Source: Trachythela sp. YZ-2020 (Eukaryota > Cnidaria > Anthozoa > Malacalcyonacea > Clavulariidae). Taken from it: DNA of 64,000 bases. Shown here piece by piece: positions 45,851-55,335 of this stretch. The notes under the pieces are model-generated. The model worked only from the letters and a program-made list of their open reading frames with translations. It was not told the DNA's origin and searched no databases. Position numbers and translations under genes: made by a program. The stretch is taken from contig JADLSH010000217.1 of assembly GCA_016169945.1 (NCBI GenBank), forward strand, positions 868,001 through 932,000, read 5' to 3'. The first letter of the stretch is position 1. Each line of letters opens with the position of its first letter.

Positions 45851-46512
45851 GTAATGTATTTTATAATCATTATCTTAAGATTATTCTTTAGTCTGTCTTA
45901 TACAGCGCTCGCGATCATTTTATTAACCTCTGCTCTTGCCAGCGTGAGATGCATGTTTGTTTACATGACAAATGACTTGAATTTTGCATGTATCAGGGGG
46001 CAGTGGTAATTTTCATTTAAGAAAAAGGAAATAAATCTGAGATATTACAGCTACAATTCCTAGATGTTGCAGCTAAAATTCATGCAGATATCAGATGTTT
46101 CGCATTTCATATATTACATTATTTAATACAGATCGAGAGTGACTGGGGAAAATTTTAAAATACAAAATGCTAAACAAATATGGACGTTTTATCCTATGCA
46201 TATAGTCGCATGTTGGAAAAAACTTGGTATTGCTCTGGATGTGATTCTCTGAGCAATGCAACATGCAATGATACAGTGTAGAAGTGCTGTTACACTATGT
46301 GACTTGTCGTGCAATGTTGTTGCAAAATAAGGTGAAATTCCAAACTGCATAAATATTACAATCAGCAATTAAGTCTTGGAATATTTTTAGTGCAGCAACG
46401 GTTATATAATGTAGAATCATATACTTGTCACAAATCCAGCAACACATTTTGAAGCAGTGCGACTGCAACGCCCTAGTCACAAGGGCAAGTAAGCATTTTC
46501 GATATTTTCTAG
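45851..46512 (+). other. Intron 1 of the Ginger-like gene
   Basis: GT at 45851, and tttctag ending at 46512, keep the frame between the two zinc-finger-side exons. Nothing else is recognised inside. Confidence 0.55.
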
Positions 46513-46688
46513 ATAATGAGCTGTATTACACTGGCGGAAAGGGAGGAATCCGCAGAAAGGTTGTCCTTACCATAGAAGAGATTGAGTAGATTCTTCATCA
46601 TCATCATCATAGCGAAGCTATGGGAGGCCATAGTGGTGTGAATGCCACTCTTAATAAAATTTCCAACTATTATTGTTGGAATGGCATG
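46513..46688 (+). pseudogene. Ginger-like gene exon 2, H2C2 zinc finger, split by Polinton
   Basis: Reads ...LYYTGG..., then HHHHHSEAMGGHSGVN and NKISNYYCWNGM, the HH half of an integrase H2C2 zinc finger. A TAG stop lies in frame at about 46590. The reading frame is cut after the GGCATG target (46683-46688) by the Polinton. The rest of the exon continues at 60424 (KEDVQEYV). Confidence 0.65.
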
Positions 46689-46935
46689 AGTAGATAATAC
46701 CCCCATCCAGCGCCGGAAGTGACGTCAGCATTTTGAGGATCTCGCCATATGACGTCATTTACGTAGATACATGTGGATATGCGTAGATACGCGTAGATAC
46801 ATGTAGATGCATACGGATATGCGTAGATACGCGTAGATACGCGTAGATACATGTAGATGCATACGGATATGCGTAGATACGCGTATCTACGCATATCCAC
46901 ATGTAGATATGTGTAGATACGCGTAGATACATGTA
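46689..46935. repeat. Polinton left TIR
   Basis: Outer 75 bp is unique sequence with two TGACGTCA palindromes (46720-46727, 46750-46757). The inner part is a mosaic of gcgtagatac and atgtagatgc decamers in both orientations. The outer 150 bp is matched by the right TIR. Confidence 0.9.
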
Positions 46936-46999
46936 AATATGCACATATGCGTGTTCAGAGTATAAACTGAGCATGTAAACATTGTTTTTGGCATTGTAT

Positions 47000-47200
47000 T
47001 TACAAATTGTATAGAGAGAACATTTCCAGAGAGTGATTACAGGTTTTTATAGAGCTTTATTGATTTGAAAGGATTTGAACTTTTCTGGTAAGTGTTTATG
47101 TTTTAACATGGTGACCCGAACTTTTTTAGCAAAATTTATTTACTAAGTTGGTAATTTATATATTTTTCATAAATATCAGAGCGTTTTATTCTTTGTTTAG
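47000..47200 (+). promoter_or_regulatory. Polinton polymerase 5' leader with an intron
   Basis: A consensus donor (ctg|gtaagt, 47088) and acceptor (ctttgtttag, ending 47200) flank a 113-bp intron two bases upstream of the polymerase ATG at 47203. The leader exon would begin somewhere inside the TIR-proximal 47.0 kb region. A spliced leader implies nuclear transcription by the host machinery. Confidence 0.6.
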
Positions 47201-47202
47201 AT

Positions 47203-48477
47203 ATGGATTTAACAACTAAAGTGCTTGAATGTCAAACTGTAGCTGAACTATCAGCTCTTGAAAGCCTGTACGTCTTGAACGAACAAGAACAAGCTTTAAT
47301 ATTTGAAAGGAAAGTGGAATTAATTGCCCGTTCGCTTGAATGGGGAATTGAAAATGAACAGCTAGGGCTTGTTGTGAACCTTATGGATTCTTGGACCCCT
47401 GAACAACGGGAAAATTTTATGATGGACTGGCAAGACGACGAACCCCTGTTACAAATGGGCCGTGGCGAAAAAAGATCGTTCGAGGACGATGGCGCTGAGA
47501 CGAGCACGACTGAAAACAACTTTGCTGTGACGAACGTCAAACAAGTTAAAGTGAAAAAGTTCAGCACGACAGGTATGGATTATACGGTACAATTCACGGA
47601 CACGTTTGCTCATTTGGAGCTTTCTCAGTTCCACGACAGTCTCCATGGAATATTTGAAAGTTTATTGGATACCATCACACGAGACATTCCAGAGCATGAT
47701 CAAGTACGTTTTGTGTTGCATTCACCTCAGCTTGAAACTCCTATCTCTCTTCCTTTCATGGCTCTTTCTCGTTTCACAACAGAGCGGGTTTTAGCTCAAA
47801 TTGAGCGCATCATTCAATCCAACCATGAATTTCGTCTAAACGATAGTGTCAAAGTGAATTTGGTCCATGTTGAAATACCCAATGGCGGTACCGGAACAAA
47901 ACGTTCTGAAATTAATTTGGAAAAGCATTTGACCAAAAAAGGCTCAATTGTTCGGATTCAAAACAAGGATGATTTATGTTTAGCTCGATTACTCGTTGTT
48001 TCGATTGCCAAAATTGAAAAGGATAGTCGGTATAAGATGATATCCGACCATCGGAAACCTTTGCAAACACGTTTAGCTCATGATTTACACGAAAAAGCGG
48101 GTGTTCCTATAGGTTGTTGCGGTATAGACGAAGTCAAACAATTTCAAGCGTATTTGACCGATTATCAAATCAACATTATTTCGAAAGAGCATCAAAATTC
48201 TGTCATTTTTTCCGGACCTGATAAAGAGAAAAGGATCTATTTGTTTCTGCATGACAATCATTTCGATGTAATTACAAGCATGCCGGCTTTTGTTGCTCGT
48301 AAAAAGTATTGCCATGCTTGTAAAAAGGGGTATGACCATCAAAGAGAGCATTTATGCGGAGATATGTGTAAATTGTGCTATTTTCAAAACTGTCCAATTG
48401 TTTCGTGGACTGCATGTAGTGATTGGAACCGTTTTTTAACAGTCAAGAATGTTTCGACAGACACAAACAAAACGTAG
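47203..48477 (+). pseudogene. polB: Polinton DNA polymerase B, N-terminal part
   Basis: 424 codons from an ATG just after a splice acceptor. This is the long N-terminal region of Polinton polymerases. It ends in a cysteine-histidine cluster, with ARKKYCHACKKGYDHQREH near 48300 followed by CGDMCKLC. The frame is lost in a T run near 48430-48436 and the protein continues in the 48423-49655 frame. The complete enzyme would copy the linear element by protein priming. Four further lesions lie downstream. Confidence 0.8.
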
Positions 48478-49655
48478 GAAATGCAAAATCGATCTGTTCC
48501 TCATCTGCCAAATGTCCTCATTGTAATCTTGTTTTCGCTCGGAGTCAACTGAGGCCTGATTTGCATCACTGCGGACTGAAACGTTGCTCGACCTGTGAAA
48601 AATACGTGGGCGTCGAAGATCACCAGTGCTACATGCAACCTGTCAAGGAAAAACCTGCACGCGAGACCAATATGCGTGATGACGAAGCGGATGAGGACGT
48701 CCACGAAAGCGGATACAACGAACTACTGTTCTTCGATTTCGAGTGTATCCAAGAGAATGGTACTCACGAACCGAACTTGTGCGTGATACAAAACGAGGCT
48801 GGTGACGAGTGGATGTTTCAAGGAGATAATACCAGGAACGAGTTCTGCGAATGGTTGTTCACGAAAGAGCATGAAGGGTGCATCGTGTTGGCCCATAATT
48901 TCCAAGGCTACGATGGCTATTTCATCCAGCAATACCTACACGAGAACGGTGTTATTCCTGAAGTCATTATGCGTGGTGCCAAGATCCTTACGATGTATGT
49001 ACCCATGCTCAAGATTAAATTAATCGATTCTTTGAGCTTCATACCAATGAGACTGGCTGATTTTCCCAAAACCTTTGGTTTGAACGAGTTGGCAAAAGGA
49101 TATTTCCCTCACCTCTTCAACAGGAAGGAAAATCAGAATTATGTTGGACCCCTACCACCGAGTCCTTATTACCATCCCAATGGAATGAGTCCAGCAGAGA
49201 AGGAGACGTTTTTGAAATGGCATCATGAATTGAAGGAGAACAATTATGTCTTCAATTTCCAAGAAGAAATCCTGAGTTACTGTCGATCCGATGTGGACAT
49301 CCTTCGACGTTGTTGCTTTGAATTTCGCGAGTTGTTCCGTGACGTCACCGACATTGACCCGTTCGAGAAATGCCTAACCATTGCGTCGGCGTGCAATCTC
49401 GTGTTTCGGACGAATTTCCTTGAAGAAAACACCATTGCCATCCTACCTCCACACGGTTATCATCCAGGAATCAAACAATCCAACATCGCGTTGAAATGGT
49501 TATCTTACACAGCCGAGAAGAATGACGTGTACATTCAACATAAACGGAATGGTGGAGAGAAGACTGTTGGTCAATATTCCCTGGATGGGTATGATGAGGA
49601 AACACATACGGCGTATGAATTCCATGGCTGTTTCTGGCACGGTAAGTTTTTTTAG
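48423..49655 (+). pseudogene. polB: Polinton DNA polymerase B, exonuclease part
   Basis: Continues the zinc cluster (CPHCNLVF, CSTCEKYVG) into the 3'-5' exonuclease: Exo I FFDFEC (about 48730), Exo II HNFQGYDGYF (about 48895) and Exo III YCRSDVDIL (about 49280). It ends in HGCFWHG at a donor-like ggtaagt (49641-49647). In the stretch before the next in-frame part (open from 49695) no AG acceptor is present. So the splice signal seems lost, or the intron was never canonical. Confidence 0.8.
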
Positions 49656-49712
49656 AGGGTCAGTTTTTTTACACAGGTAGAGTGCTTTAAATAATTTTTT
49701 TTTACACGGTGT

Positions 49713-49999
49713 TTGAAATGTTATGCAAGGGACACCGTTAACAAAGTCAGCGAAAAGACTATGCATGATCGTCATCAAGCCACCACGGAGAAGACCCAAT
49801 ACCTTAAAGATCGTGGCCTTCATGTTGTCGAAATGTGGGAGTGCGACATGAAGAAAGAATTGGAACACGATGAAGACATGAAACAATATTTCGAGGATTA
49901 CGATGTGGTGGATCCTTTGGAACCACGACATGCTTTCTATGGTGGTCGAACCAACGCAACGAAACTCTTCCACGAATGCAAAGAGGATGAGAAAATAAG
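49713..49999 (+). pseudogene. polB: Polinton DNA polymerase B, pre-palm exon
   Basis: Begins near KCYARDTVNK and runs through EYL-type helical sequence to HECKEDEKI. It corresponds to the region between the exonuclease and the palm. It ends at a canonical GT (50000) in phase with the exon from 50077; the 77-bp intron 50000-50076 ends tttcttacag. Confidence 0.75.
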
Positions 50000-50076
50000 G
50001 TACGCTGTTATATTCTTACGACAGAGTAAATCGGTTGAAGACGTCAGAGTCTAATTATGACGTCATTTTCTTACAG

Positions 50077-50645
50077 ATACCTAGATTACACCTCGCTCTA
50101 TCCCTGGTGCAATAAGATGACCAAAACGGTCGTTGGTCGGTCCCATATCATCACCGAAAACTTTGATGACATTTCCACGTACTTTGGTTTGATCAAGTGC
50201 ACGGTATTACCACCTCGTGGACTTTTCCATCCTATCCTTCCCTATCGAACCCAAGGCAAACTGATGTTCCCCCTGTGCAAAACCTGCGCTGATACGTGTA
50301 ATCAAGCCCCCTGTACCCATTCCGAGCGTGAAAGAGCTATCCAGGGGACCTGGTGCAGCGTGGAATTAGAGAAAGCCCTGGAGAAAGGTTATTGTATCCT
50401 ACAAATGCACGAAGTGTGGCATTTTCCCGAAACCTCTGACGCACTGTTCAAAGATTATGTGGACACTTTCCTCAAAATCAAGCAGGAGGCGAGCGGGTAC
50501 CCGAAGGACTGCGTCGCCGAAGAACAAAAACAGCGTTAAGTGGACGAGTACGTAGAGGTTGAGGGGATACAGCTGGATCGAAGCAAAATTGAACACAATC
50601 CTGGATTGCGTGCACTTGCTAAGTTGATGCTGAACTCGTTTTGGG
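50077..50645 (+). pseudogene. polB: Polinton DNA polymerase B, palm motifs A and B
   Basis: Starts with YLDYTSLYPW (motif A, catalytic Asp). A cysteine-rich insert follows (CKTCADTCNQAPC). The frame is stopped by TAA at 50537-50539, after which the same frame continues to LAKLMLNSFWG (motif B, Lys...Asn-Ser-x-Trp-Gly). A single nonsense codon thus interrupts the palm. The exon ends at gt 50646; the 84-bp intron 50646-50729 ends ccccttag. Confidence 0.8.
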
Positions 50646-50729
50646 GTATGTATTCTAAACCCATAGTGCCCCCATAACAATTTTCTAAGTACGATATGAT
50701 GAGATACTTATGCCTGCTTTTCCCCTTAG

Positions 50730-51064
50730 GAAAATTCGCGCAACGGTCCAACATGGCCAAGGTGGAACTGATTAAAGATCCACAGGTGTATTTTGACTAT
50801 CTATCGTCGGATGAAATCAATGTTCTCGACGTGAGATTCGTAAGCGACGAAATGGTCGAGCTTCGTTACGAGTACAATGAGAATTTCGTCGAAGCCAATG
50901 CCAAAACGAATGTAGTCATCGCCGCCTTTACCACCGCTTATGCCCGTCTCAAACTCTACGGGGTGTTGGATCAACTTCAGGAGCGAGTGTTATATTACGA
51001 CACGGACTCGGTGATATTTGTTAGCAAACCCGGCGAACCAGAACCTCCACAAGTTGATTCTTAG
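50730..51064 (+). pseudogene. polB: Polinton DNA polymerase B, motif C, truncated C-terminus
   Basis: The frame leads to YYDTDSVIFV (about 50995-51024), motif C with both catalytic aspartates. It stops about 13 codons later (…PEPPQVDS). Family members continue with a thumb of well over 100 residues. No such sequence follows in any frame, so the C-terminus is deleted. An aataaa at 51216 may be the polyadenylation signal. Confidence 0.8.
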
Positions 51065-51288
51065 CCATGAACAGTATGTCGATAGTCATGTTGTGTGCTA
51101 GGACGCTGTCGAGCGATTATGATCAAAATCAGACTTGACGCAGTGTTTTTATAGGGAATTGCTACATTTGAATGCTTCCACTTGATTTTAGATAAATGTT
51201 TATAACCTTACAGAGAAATAAATAACAGCAGAAAGTAATTATTGTTTCTGATTTTAATTACACAGCTTTACAATGTTCATTTAGTGTT

Positions 51289-51579
51289 TTAGTATAAGAA
51301 GTTCTTTTTCGATTCTTTTACATGTCTTTCCTGCTTTTTTTTAATCACCACTTTGGATCGTTTGAACATCGTAGAATAGTTGTCTGTTCGATTACGTAAG
51401 GAGTCCACCATTCTGTGTGATGTGGTTTTATTCTGACGCGTAACATTTTTTATGCTTTTCCTTTGGCCCAAAATGACTCTTTTTCGATTGTTTCTCTTAA
51501 CTGGTTCATTGCGTAACGAGCCAAAAACGTTTCTCTTTGACGATCTCTTACGGGAACTGTGTTTACTCTTCCCAGACAT
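51289..51579 (-). CDS. Small basic protein of the Polinton
   Basis: About 96 codons from MSGKSKHSSRKRSSKRN (ATG at 51579; an in-frame ATG 15 codons upstream also exists). Very rich in lysine, arginine and serine, with no hydrophobic segments, as in DNA-binding or core-condensing virion proteins. No family is recognised. It lies on the minus strand between PolB and another small minus gene (51677-52027). Confidence 0.5.
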   Translation of the reverse strand: MSGKSKHSSRKRSSKRNVFGSLRNEPVKRNNRKRVILGQRKSIKNVTRQNKTTSHRMVDSLRNRTDNYSTMFKRSKVVIKKKQERHVKESKKNFLY

Positions 51580-51676
51580 ATTGCAAACTGAAGACAAATT
51601 TGAAAACCGTGTTACTTTATACAATCATGAATGTTACACTTCCTGTTCAGTTACAATAACTTAAAGGTCTCTTGTT

Positions 51677-52027
51677 TTAGCACCCGTCTCTGATCTGCAC
51701 AAAAGACAGTTCTCCAACACGTATAGGTTTAATATCATTCAAACTTTTGGTAAAAGTCTCCATGACATTTGCTTCTGAAATCTTTTCCAAAGCATGGTCA
51801 AAGTATAAACATAACTGCTCATCCTTTTCCATCATAAGGCACTGATGTTGTGTTTGAGACGGATGATCAATGATACAACCATTGCAGTTTTCAACAACAA
51901 GGCGAGATATAATTGACGCGATTTCTTCAGCGTAACTTTTCAACAGTTTCTTTTCAATACGTTTCTGACGATGATGAAGAACTAATTCTTTATTGTCAAT
52001 GTCGAAATGTTTAGACGAACGATACAT
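51677..52027 (-). CDS. Conserved small Polinton protein with CxxC...HPSQ motif
   Basis: 116 codons, intact. N-terminal helix-rich part (KRIEKKLLKSYAEEIASII), then CNGCIIDHPSQTQHQCLM, which spaces three Cys and two His in a way that could bind one zinc. I recall similar CxxC..HPSQ..H.C proteins beside polymerases in invertebrate Polintons, but cannot name a function. It is transcribed away from the plus-strand gene at 52150, sharing a short promoter region. Confidence 0.55.
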   Translation of the reverse strand: MYRSSKHFDIDNKELVLHHRQKRIEKKLLKSYAEEIASIISRLVVENCNGCIIDHPSQTQHQCLMMEKDEQLCLYFDHALEKISEANVMETFTKSLNDIKPIRVGELSFVQIRDGC

Positions 52028-52149
52028 GATTAGCTCTTTACTTCCCGACTATCAGAGAATGTTTGACAGTTTTTCGTAAGTTGAAAAGGTTTTATACCAC
52101 CCGTACAAGTCTGGTATCTTCAGAGTATAGTAGAAGCCATCGCGTAAAC

Positions 52150-52542
52150 ATGGGTCACTCTGCTAGCAAAAATTCAAAGATTAATAAACATCATAACAAA
52201 CAGAAAATATTTAGAGTAGGTATAAGTGTTGGTCGCAATGATCTCAATCTCGAAGGACATTTGCAGATGGGATATAACAGTAAAACTATCAAAAACTACA
52301 AACCTGTTGAAAACGACGCTTTGACAAATGACGAACACATTAACAGTATTCAAAATGTCGAACACACCATTCAAAACCGGTCGAAGATTAAAATATTTCT
52401 CTCATTCTATTTATTTATTTATTTATTAACTTCGCCAGTATATATAAAAGACCCCTATTTACAAATTTTGGCAGGGACACCGCAACAGCATATTGCCAAT
52501 TACTGCGGACCCAATAATTACTTTAAATATATAAGAATTTAA
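52150..52542 (+). pseudogene. Small Polinton protein, N-myristoylation-type start, cut by retroelement
   Basis: From ATG 52150 the protein begins MGHSASKN, fitting the MGxxxS N-myristoylation pattern, then is lysine- and asparagine-rich. Genuine sequence runs to about 52395 (…NRSKIKIF). After that the frame reads through the tail of an inserted retrotransposon into low-complexity FLSFYLFIYLL and a spurious end. So the authentic C-terminus is lost or was very close to this point. Confidence 0.5.
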
Positions 52543-52966
52543 ACAATAGCAAACAGTTCGACAAACTAACGAACATGCAAACTAACAAACTTATTCGCTA
52601 TAACGAACTACTAACAATCTAAATGAAATAAGTTACAACATCTAATAACAACACGACACTGGACATGCAAGACTACGCACAGAGTTGCATTTCAGGCATA
52701 TAGTTTTAAATGTTCGAGGATTATCAGGGTTGTAATTGAGTTCTAATGATTTATAATAATATTTCAGTAAGATTGATTTGAAAATGCTAAGACTGTCCGT
52801 ATCAAAATTTAGTTCATCTACAAGACTGTTCCATATTCGACAAGTTCTAATGAGGAATGATTGCTGGTAGGTAGTGGTTTTGCATTTACTGATAACATAT
52901 TTTACGGTGTTGTTGGATGATGACCGTGTCGTTCTCTGTGTAGCACGAATGACGGACATGCTCGGA
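52396..52966 (-). mobile_element. 5'-truncated non-LTR retrotransposon inside the Polinton
   Basis: On the minus strand, 52959-52642 encodes the very C-terminus of a non-LTR polyprotein: SFLIRTCRIWNSLVDELN and then SIFKSILLKYYYKSL and CLKCNSVRSLACPVSCCY. A 3' UTR and a terminal AAAT repeat follow (tatttattta... on plus at about 52409-52428). This is the usual 5'-truncated insertion. It lies between the small MGHSASK gene and the integrase start. No clear target duplication is seen. Confidence 0.7.
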
Positions 52967-52967
52967 C

Positions 52968-54042
52968 ATGGACGAGTACCTGTCTAGTGTCTATTACGAT
53001 CCAAAACGTTCAGGGGGATATGGTGGAGTGGATCGTTTGTACAATGACGTACGTGAAAAAGGAGGGGAAATTTGATATTAGCCGTAAGAAAATTAAAGAA
53101 TGGCTGATGAAACAGGATGCATACACTTTACATAAACCTATTCGTCTAATTAAAAGAAACCGAGTGATCGTGGGTGGCATCGACCAGCAATGGCAGATGG
53201 ATTTAGCGGACACGCAGTCCATGCAAAAGTTTAACGATGGATATCGATATCTGCTCGTTTGCATTGATGTGTTTTCAAAATATGCTTGGGTAGTTCCTTT
53301 GAAAAATAAAACAGGTCCTTCTCTGGTTGAAGCTTTCAAAATCATTTTGTCTTCTGGACGCAAGCCTGAAAACATCATGACTGATCAAGGAACAGAGTTT
53401 TTAAACAAACATTTTCGAGCGTTGATGAAAGAAGAAGACATAGAACTGTATAACACGTACAACGAAACGAAAGCCTCTATCGTGGAACGTTTGATTCGTA
53501 CTCTGAAGACGAATATGTGGCGATACTTCACAGCGAAGAAAACAATGAGATACATTGACATGCTGCCTGATTTAATGTATTCTTACAATCATAGTGTTCA
53601 TCGCAGTATTAAAACAAATCCAGCAGATGTAACTGTTGAAAACGAAAAGAAAGTATGGCACACTTTGTATGATGATCACAGTGCTGTGAAAAATGTAAAG
53701 TATAAGTTTAAGATTGGTGATCAAGTTAGAATTAGTAAAATCAAACGTAAATTTGAAAACGGTTACTTGCCAAACTTCTCAAAAGAAATCTTCACCGTAA
53801 GCAAACCAGTACCTCGTGATCCTCCCGTATATAAGTTGAAAGATTATGATGGTGAGGAACTGAAAGGAACGTTTTACGAGAAAGAGTTGCAAAAGGTTAT
53901 CAAGCAGGATGACGTCTACGAAGTTGAAAAAGTTTTGAAGAAACGTGGAAGAGGCAAAAATGTACAATATCTTGTAAAATGGTTAGGGTACCCGAACAAG
54001 TTTAATTCGTGGGTACCTGCTTCTCAAATAAATAAGATTTAA
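52968..54042 (+). pseudogene. int: Polinton integrase with chromodomain (one frameshift)
   Basis: The natural start is the ATG at 52968 (MDEYLSSVYYDP). The frame shifts in a G run at 53064-53067 and continues in the 52987-54042 frame. Core: D in QMDLADT, D in TDQGTEF, E in SIVERLIRT, the DDE triad of retroviral-type integrases. The C-terminal 50 residues form a chromodomain (YEVEKVLKKRG..., YLVKWLGY..., NSWVP), which may steer insertion to methylated histones. Length is normal apart from the frameshift near the N-terminus. The 3' part is fully open. Confidence 0.85.
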
Positions 54043-54089
54043 ACCAGCGTCTGTGTTGTGTGTCTTTTATTCATACTTTAGTAGTGACA

Positions 54090-54839
54090 ATGAGTGGAAC
54101 ACATTTTTATCTTACGCTTCCTAGCAATGCATCCCTGGATGTCTTTCCCGATAACAAAACAACTAGTTATCGTGTAAAATTACCACAAACCATTGATTTT
54201 AATGGCGATTGGGGAGTTGGTTTGTATTCCATCTCTTACCCTAACTCGTGGTATACTTTAGCAAGGGGAGTCGGCAGTCATATTTATCACAAGGACAGAG
54301 GTGGATATTTTTTGACGACAGAAATTGATTACGGTTACTACGAAACAATGCAAGATATTATCAAAGCCATCAATAAAGCATTGGCAAAATATGTTAACGA
54401 CAACATTAAGTTAACGTTTAATGCTCGCACCGGCAAAGTGACAGTTCAATTGAAAACTCCATACGAACTAGCCTTATATAAAAAAATGTCGATTATCTTG
54501 GGGTTTGGAGGAGACGTAAAAATACTCAAAAAGACGACCGAAAGTCCTTATGTGGCAGACTTGTTTGGGATGACGACCATCTACGTTTATTGTGATATTG
54601 TTCAACCGCAGATCGTCGGAGATACGAGCGCCCAATTACTCAGAAGCATCCCCGTTGAGGGAAAGTCTGGTGACGTCATTACTAAAACTTTCCCAAACAT
54701 TCAATACGTACCTGTCCAAACCAAATCATTCGAAGACATGGAAATTATTTTAAGGAACGACACAGGCGATCCTGTGCCATTTGAACACGGGAAGGTGGTG
54801 ACAACACTGCACTTCAGACAGCATACTTATTTTACCTAA
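54090..54839 (+). CDS. Penton-type minor capsid protein
   Basis: 249 codons from ATG 54090 (MSGTHFYLTLPSNASLDVFP). The opening HFYLTLPSN and WGVGLYSISYP pattern is typical of the Polinton minor capsid protein, a single jelly-roll penton homologue. The frame is intact. It is preceded by the integrase (48 bp) and followed after 2 bp by the PX-like gene, so the capsid genes sit in a tight same-strand cluster. Confidence 0.75.
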   Translation: MSGTHFYLTLPSNASLDVFPDNKTTSYRVKLPQTIDFNGDWGVGLYSISYPNSWYTLARGVGSHIYHKDRGGYFLTTEIDYGYYETMQDIIKAINKALAKYVNDNIKLTFNARTGKVTVQLKTPYELALYKKMSIILGFGGDVKILKKTTESPYVADLFGMTTIYVYCDIVQPQIVGDTSAQLLRSIPVEGKSGDVITKTFPNIQYVPVQTKSFEDMEIILRNDTGDPVPFEHGKVVTTLHFRQHTYFT

Positions 54840-54841
54840 AG

Positions 54842-55333
54842 ATGAATAATCCATACGTACGTTACTATCTTGATCAACAGCAAGGACGTGGAATGCCTGT
54901 TTTCAGAGGCAGTCCATGGCAAGTGGGTCATGGACAAATGGGCTATGGACTCGGTGGTCTGTTTCGTAGCGTTGCAAGAGCAGTCATGCCTATGGTAAAA
55001 AGTGGAGCAAAAGCTATCGGTAAAATTGCTTTGAATGCTGGAGCTAATGTGCTAGGAGACGTTGCTTCTGGAAGAAATCTAAAAGAAGCAGTAAAAACCA
55101 GAGGGAAAGAAGCTGTAAACGTCGCAAAGGGAAAAGCCGTTAATCGACTTCAAACTTATGCTCAAACAGGAAGTGGAAAACGTACAAAGCAAGCTAAAAA
55201 GAGAAAGGCATCCACTACCAGAAGCAACCAGACCAAGAAGCGGAAAACAGTTAAAAAGAGAAAGGCATCGACATCTATTACCATAAGCAGTCAGACCAAG
55301 AAGCGGAAAACAGCTCCTGACATATTCGGATAA
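54842..55333 (+). CDS. PX-like basic virion core protein
   Basis: 163 codons, intact. N-terminus MNNPYVRYYLDQQQGRGMPV, then a glycine-rich stretch GYGLGGLF, a hydrophobic amphipathic region (about 40-80) and a strongly basic C-terminus with repeated KKRKAST / TKKRKT blocks. The layout resembles the adenovirus-like internal proteins (pVI/pX type) carried by Polintons. It likely binds membrane or DNA in particles. Lies between penton and major capsid genes with 2-bp gaps. Confidence 0.65.
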   Translation: MNNPYVRYYLDQQQGRGMPVFRGSPWQVGHGQMGYGLGGLFRSVARAVMPMVKSGAKAIGKIALNAGANVLGDVASGRNLKEAVKTRGKEAVNVAKGKAVNRLQTYAQTGSGKRTKQAKKRKASTTRSNQTKKRKTVKKRKASTSITISSQTKKRKTAPDIFG

Positions 55334-55335
55334 AC

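Noticed and set aside
46670..46974. Minus-strand frames rich in YAYLRIS-type residues
   Set aside because: Produced by the decamer repeats of the Polinton TIR.
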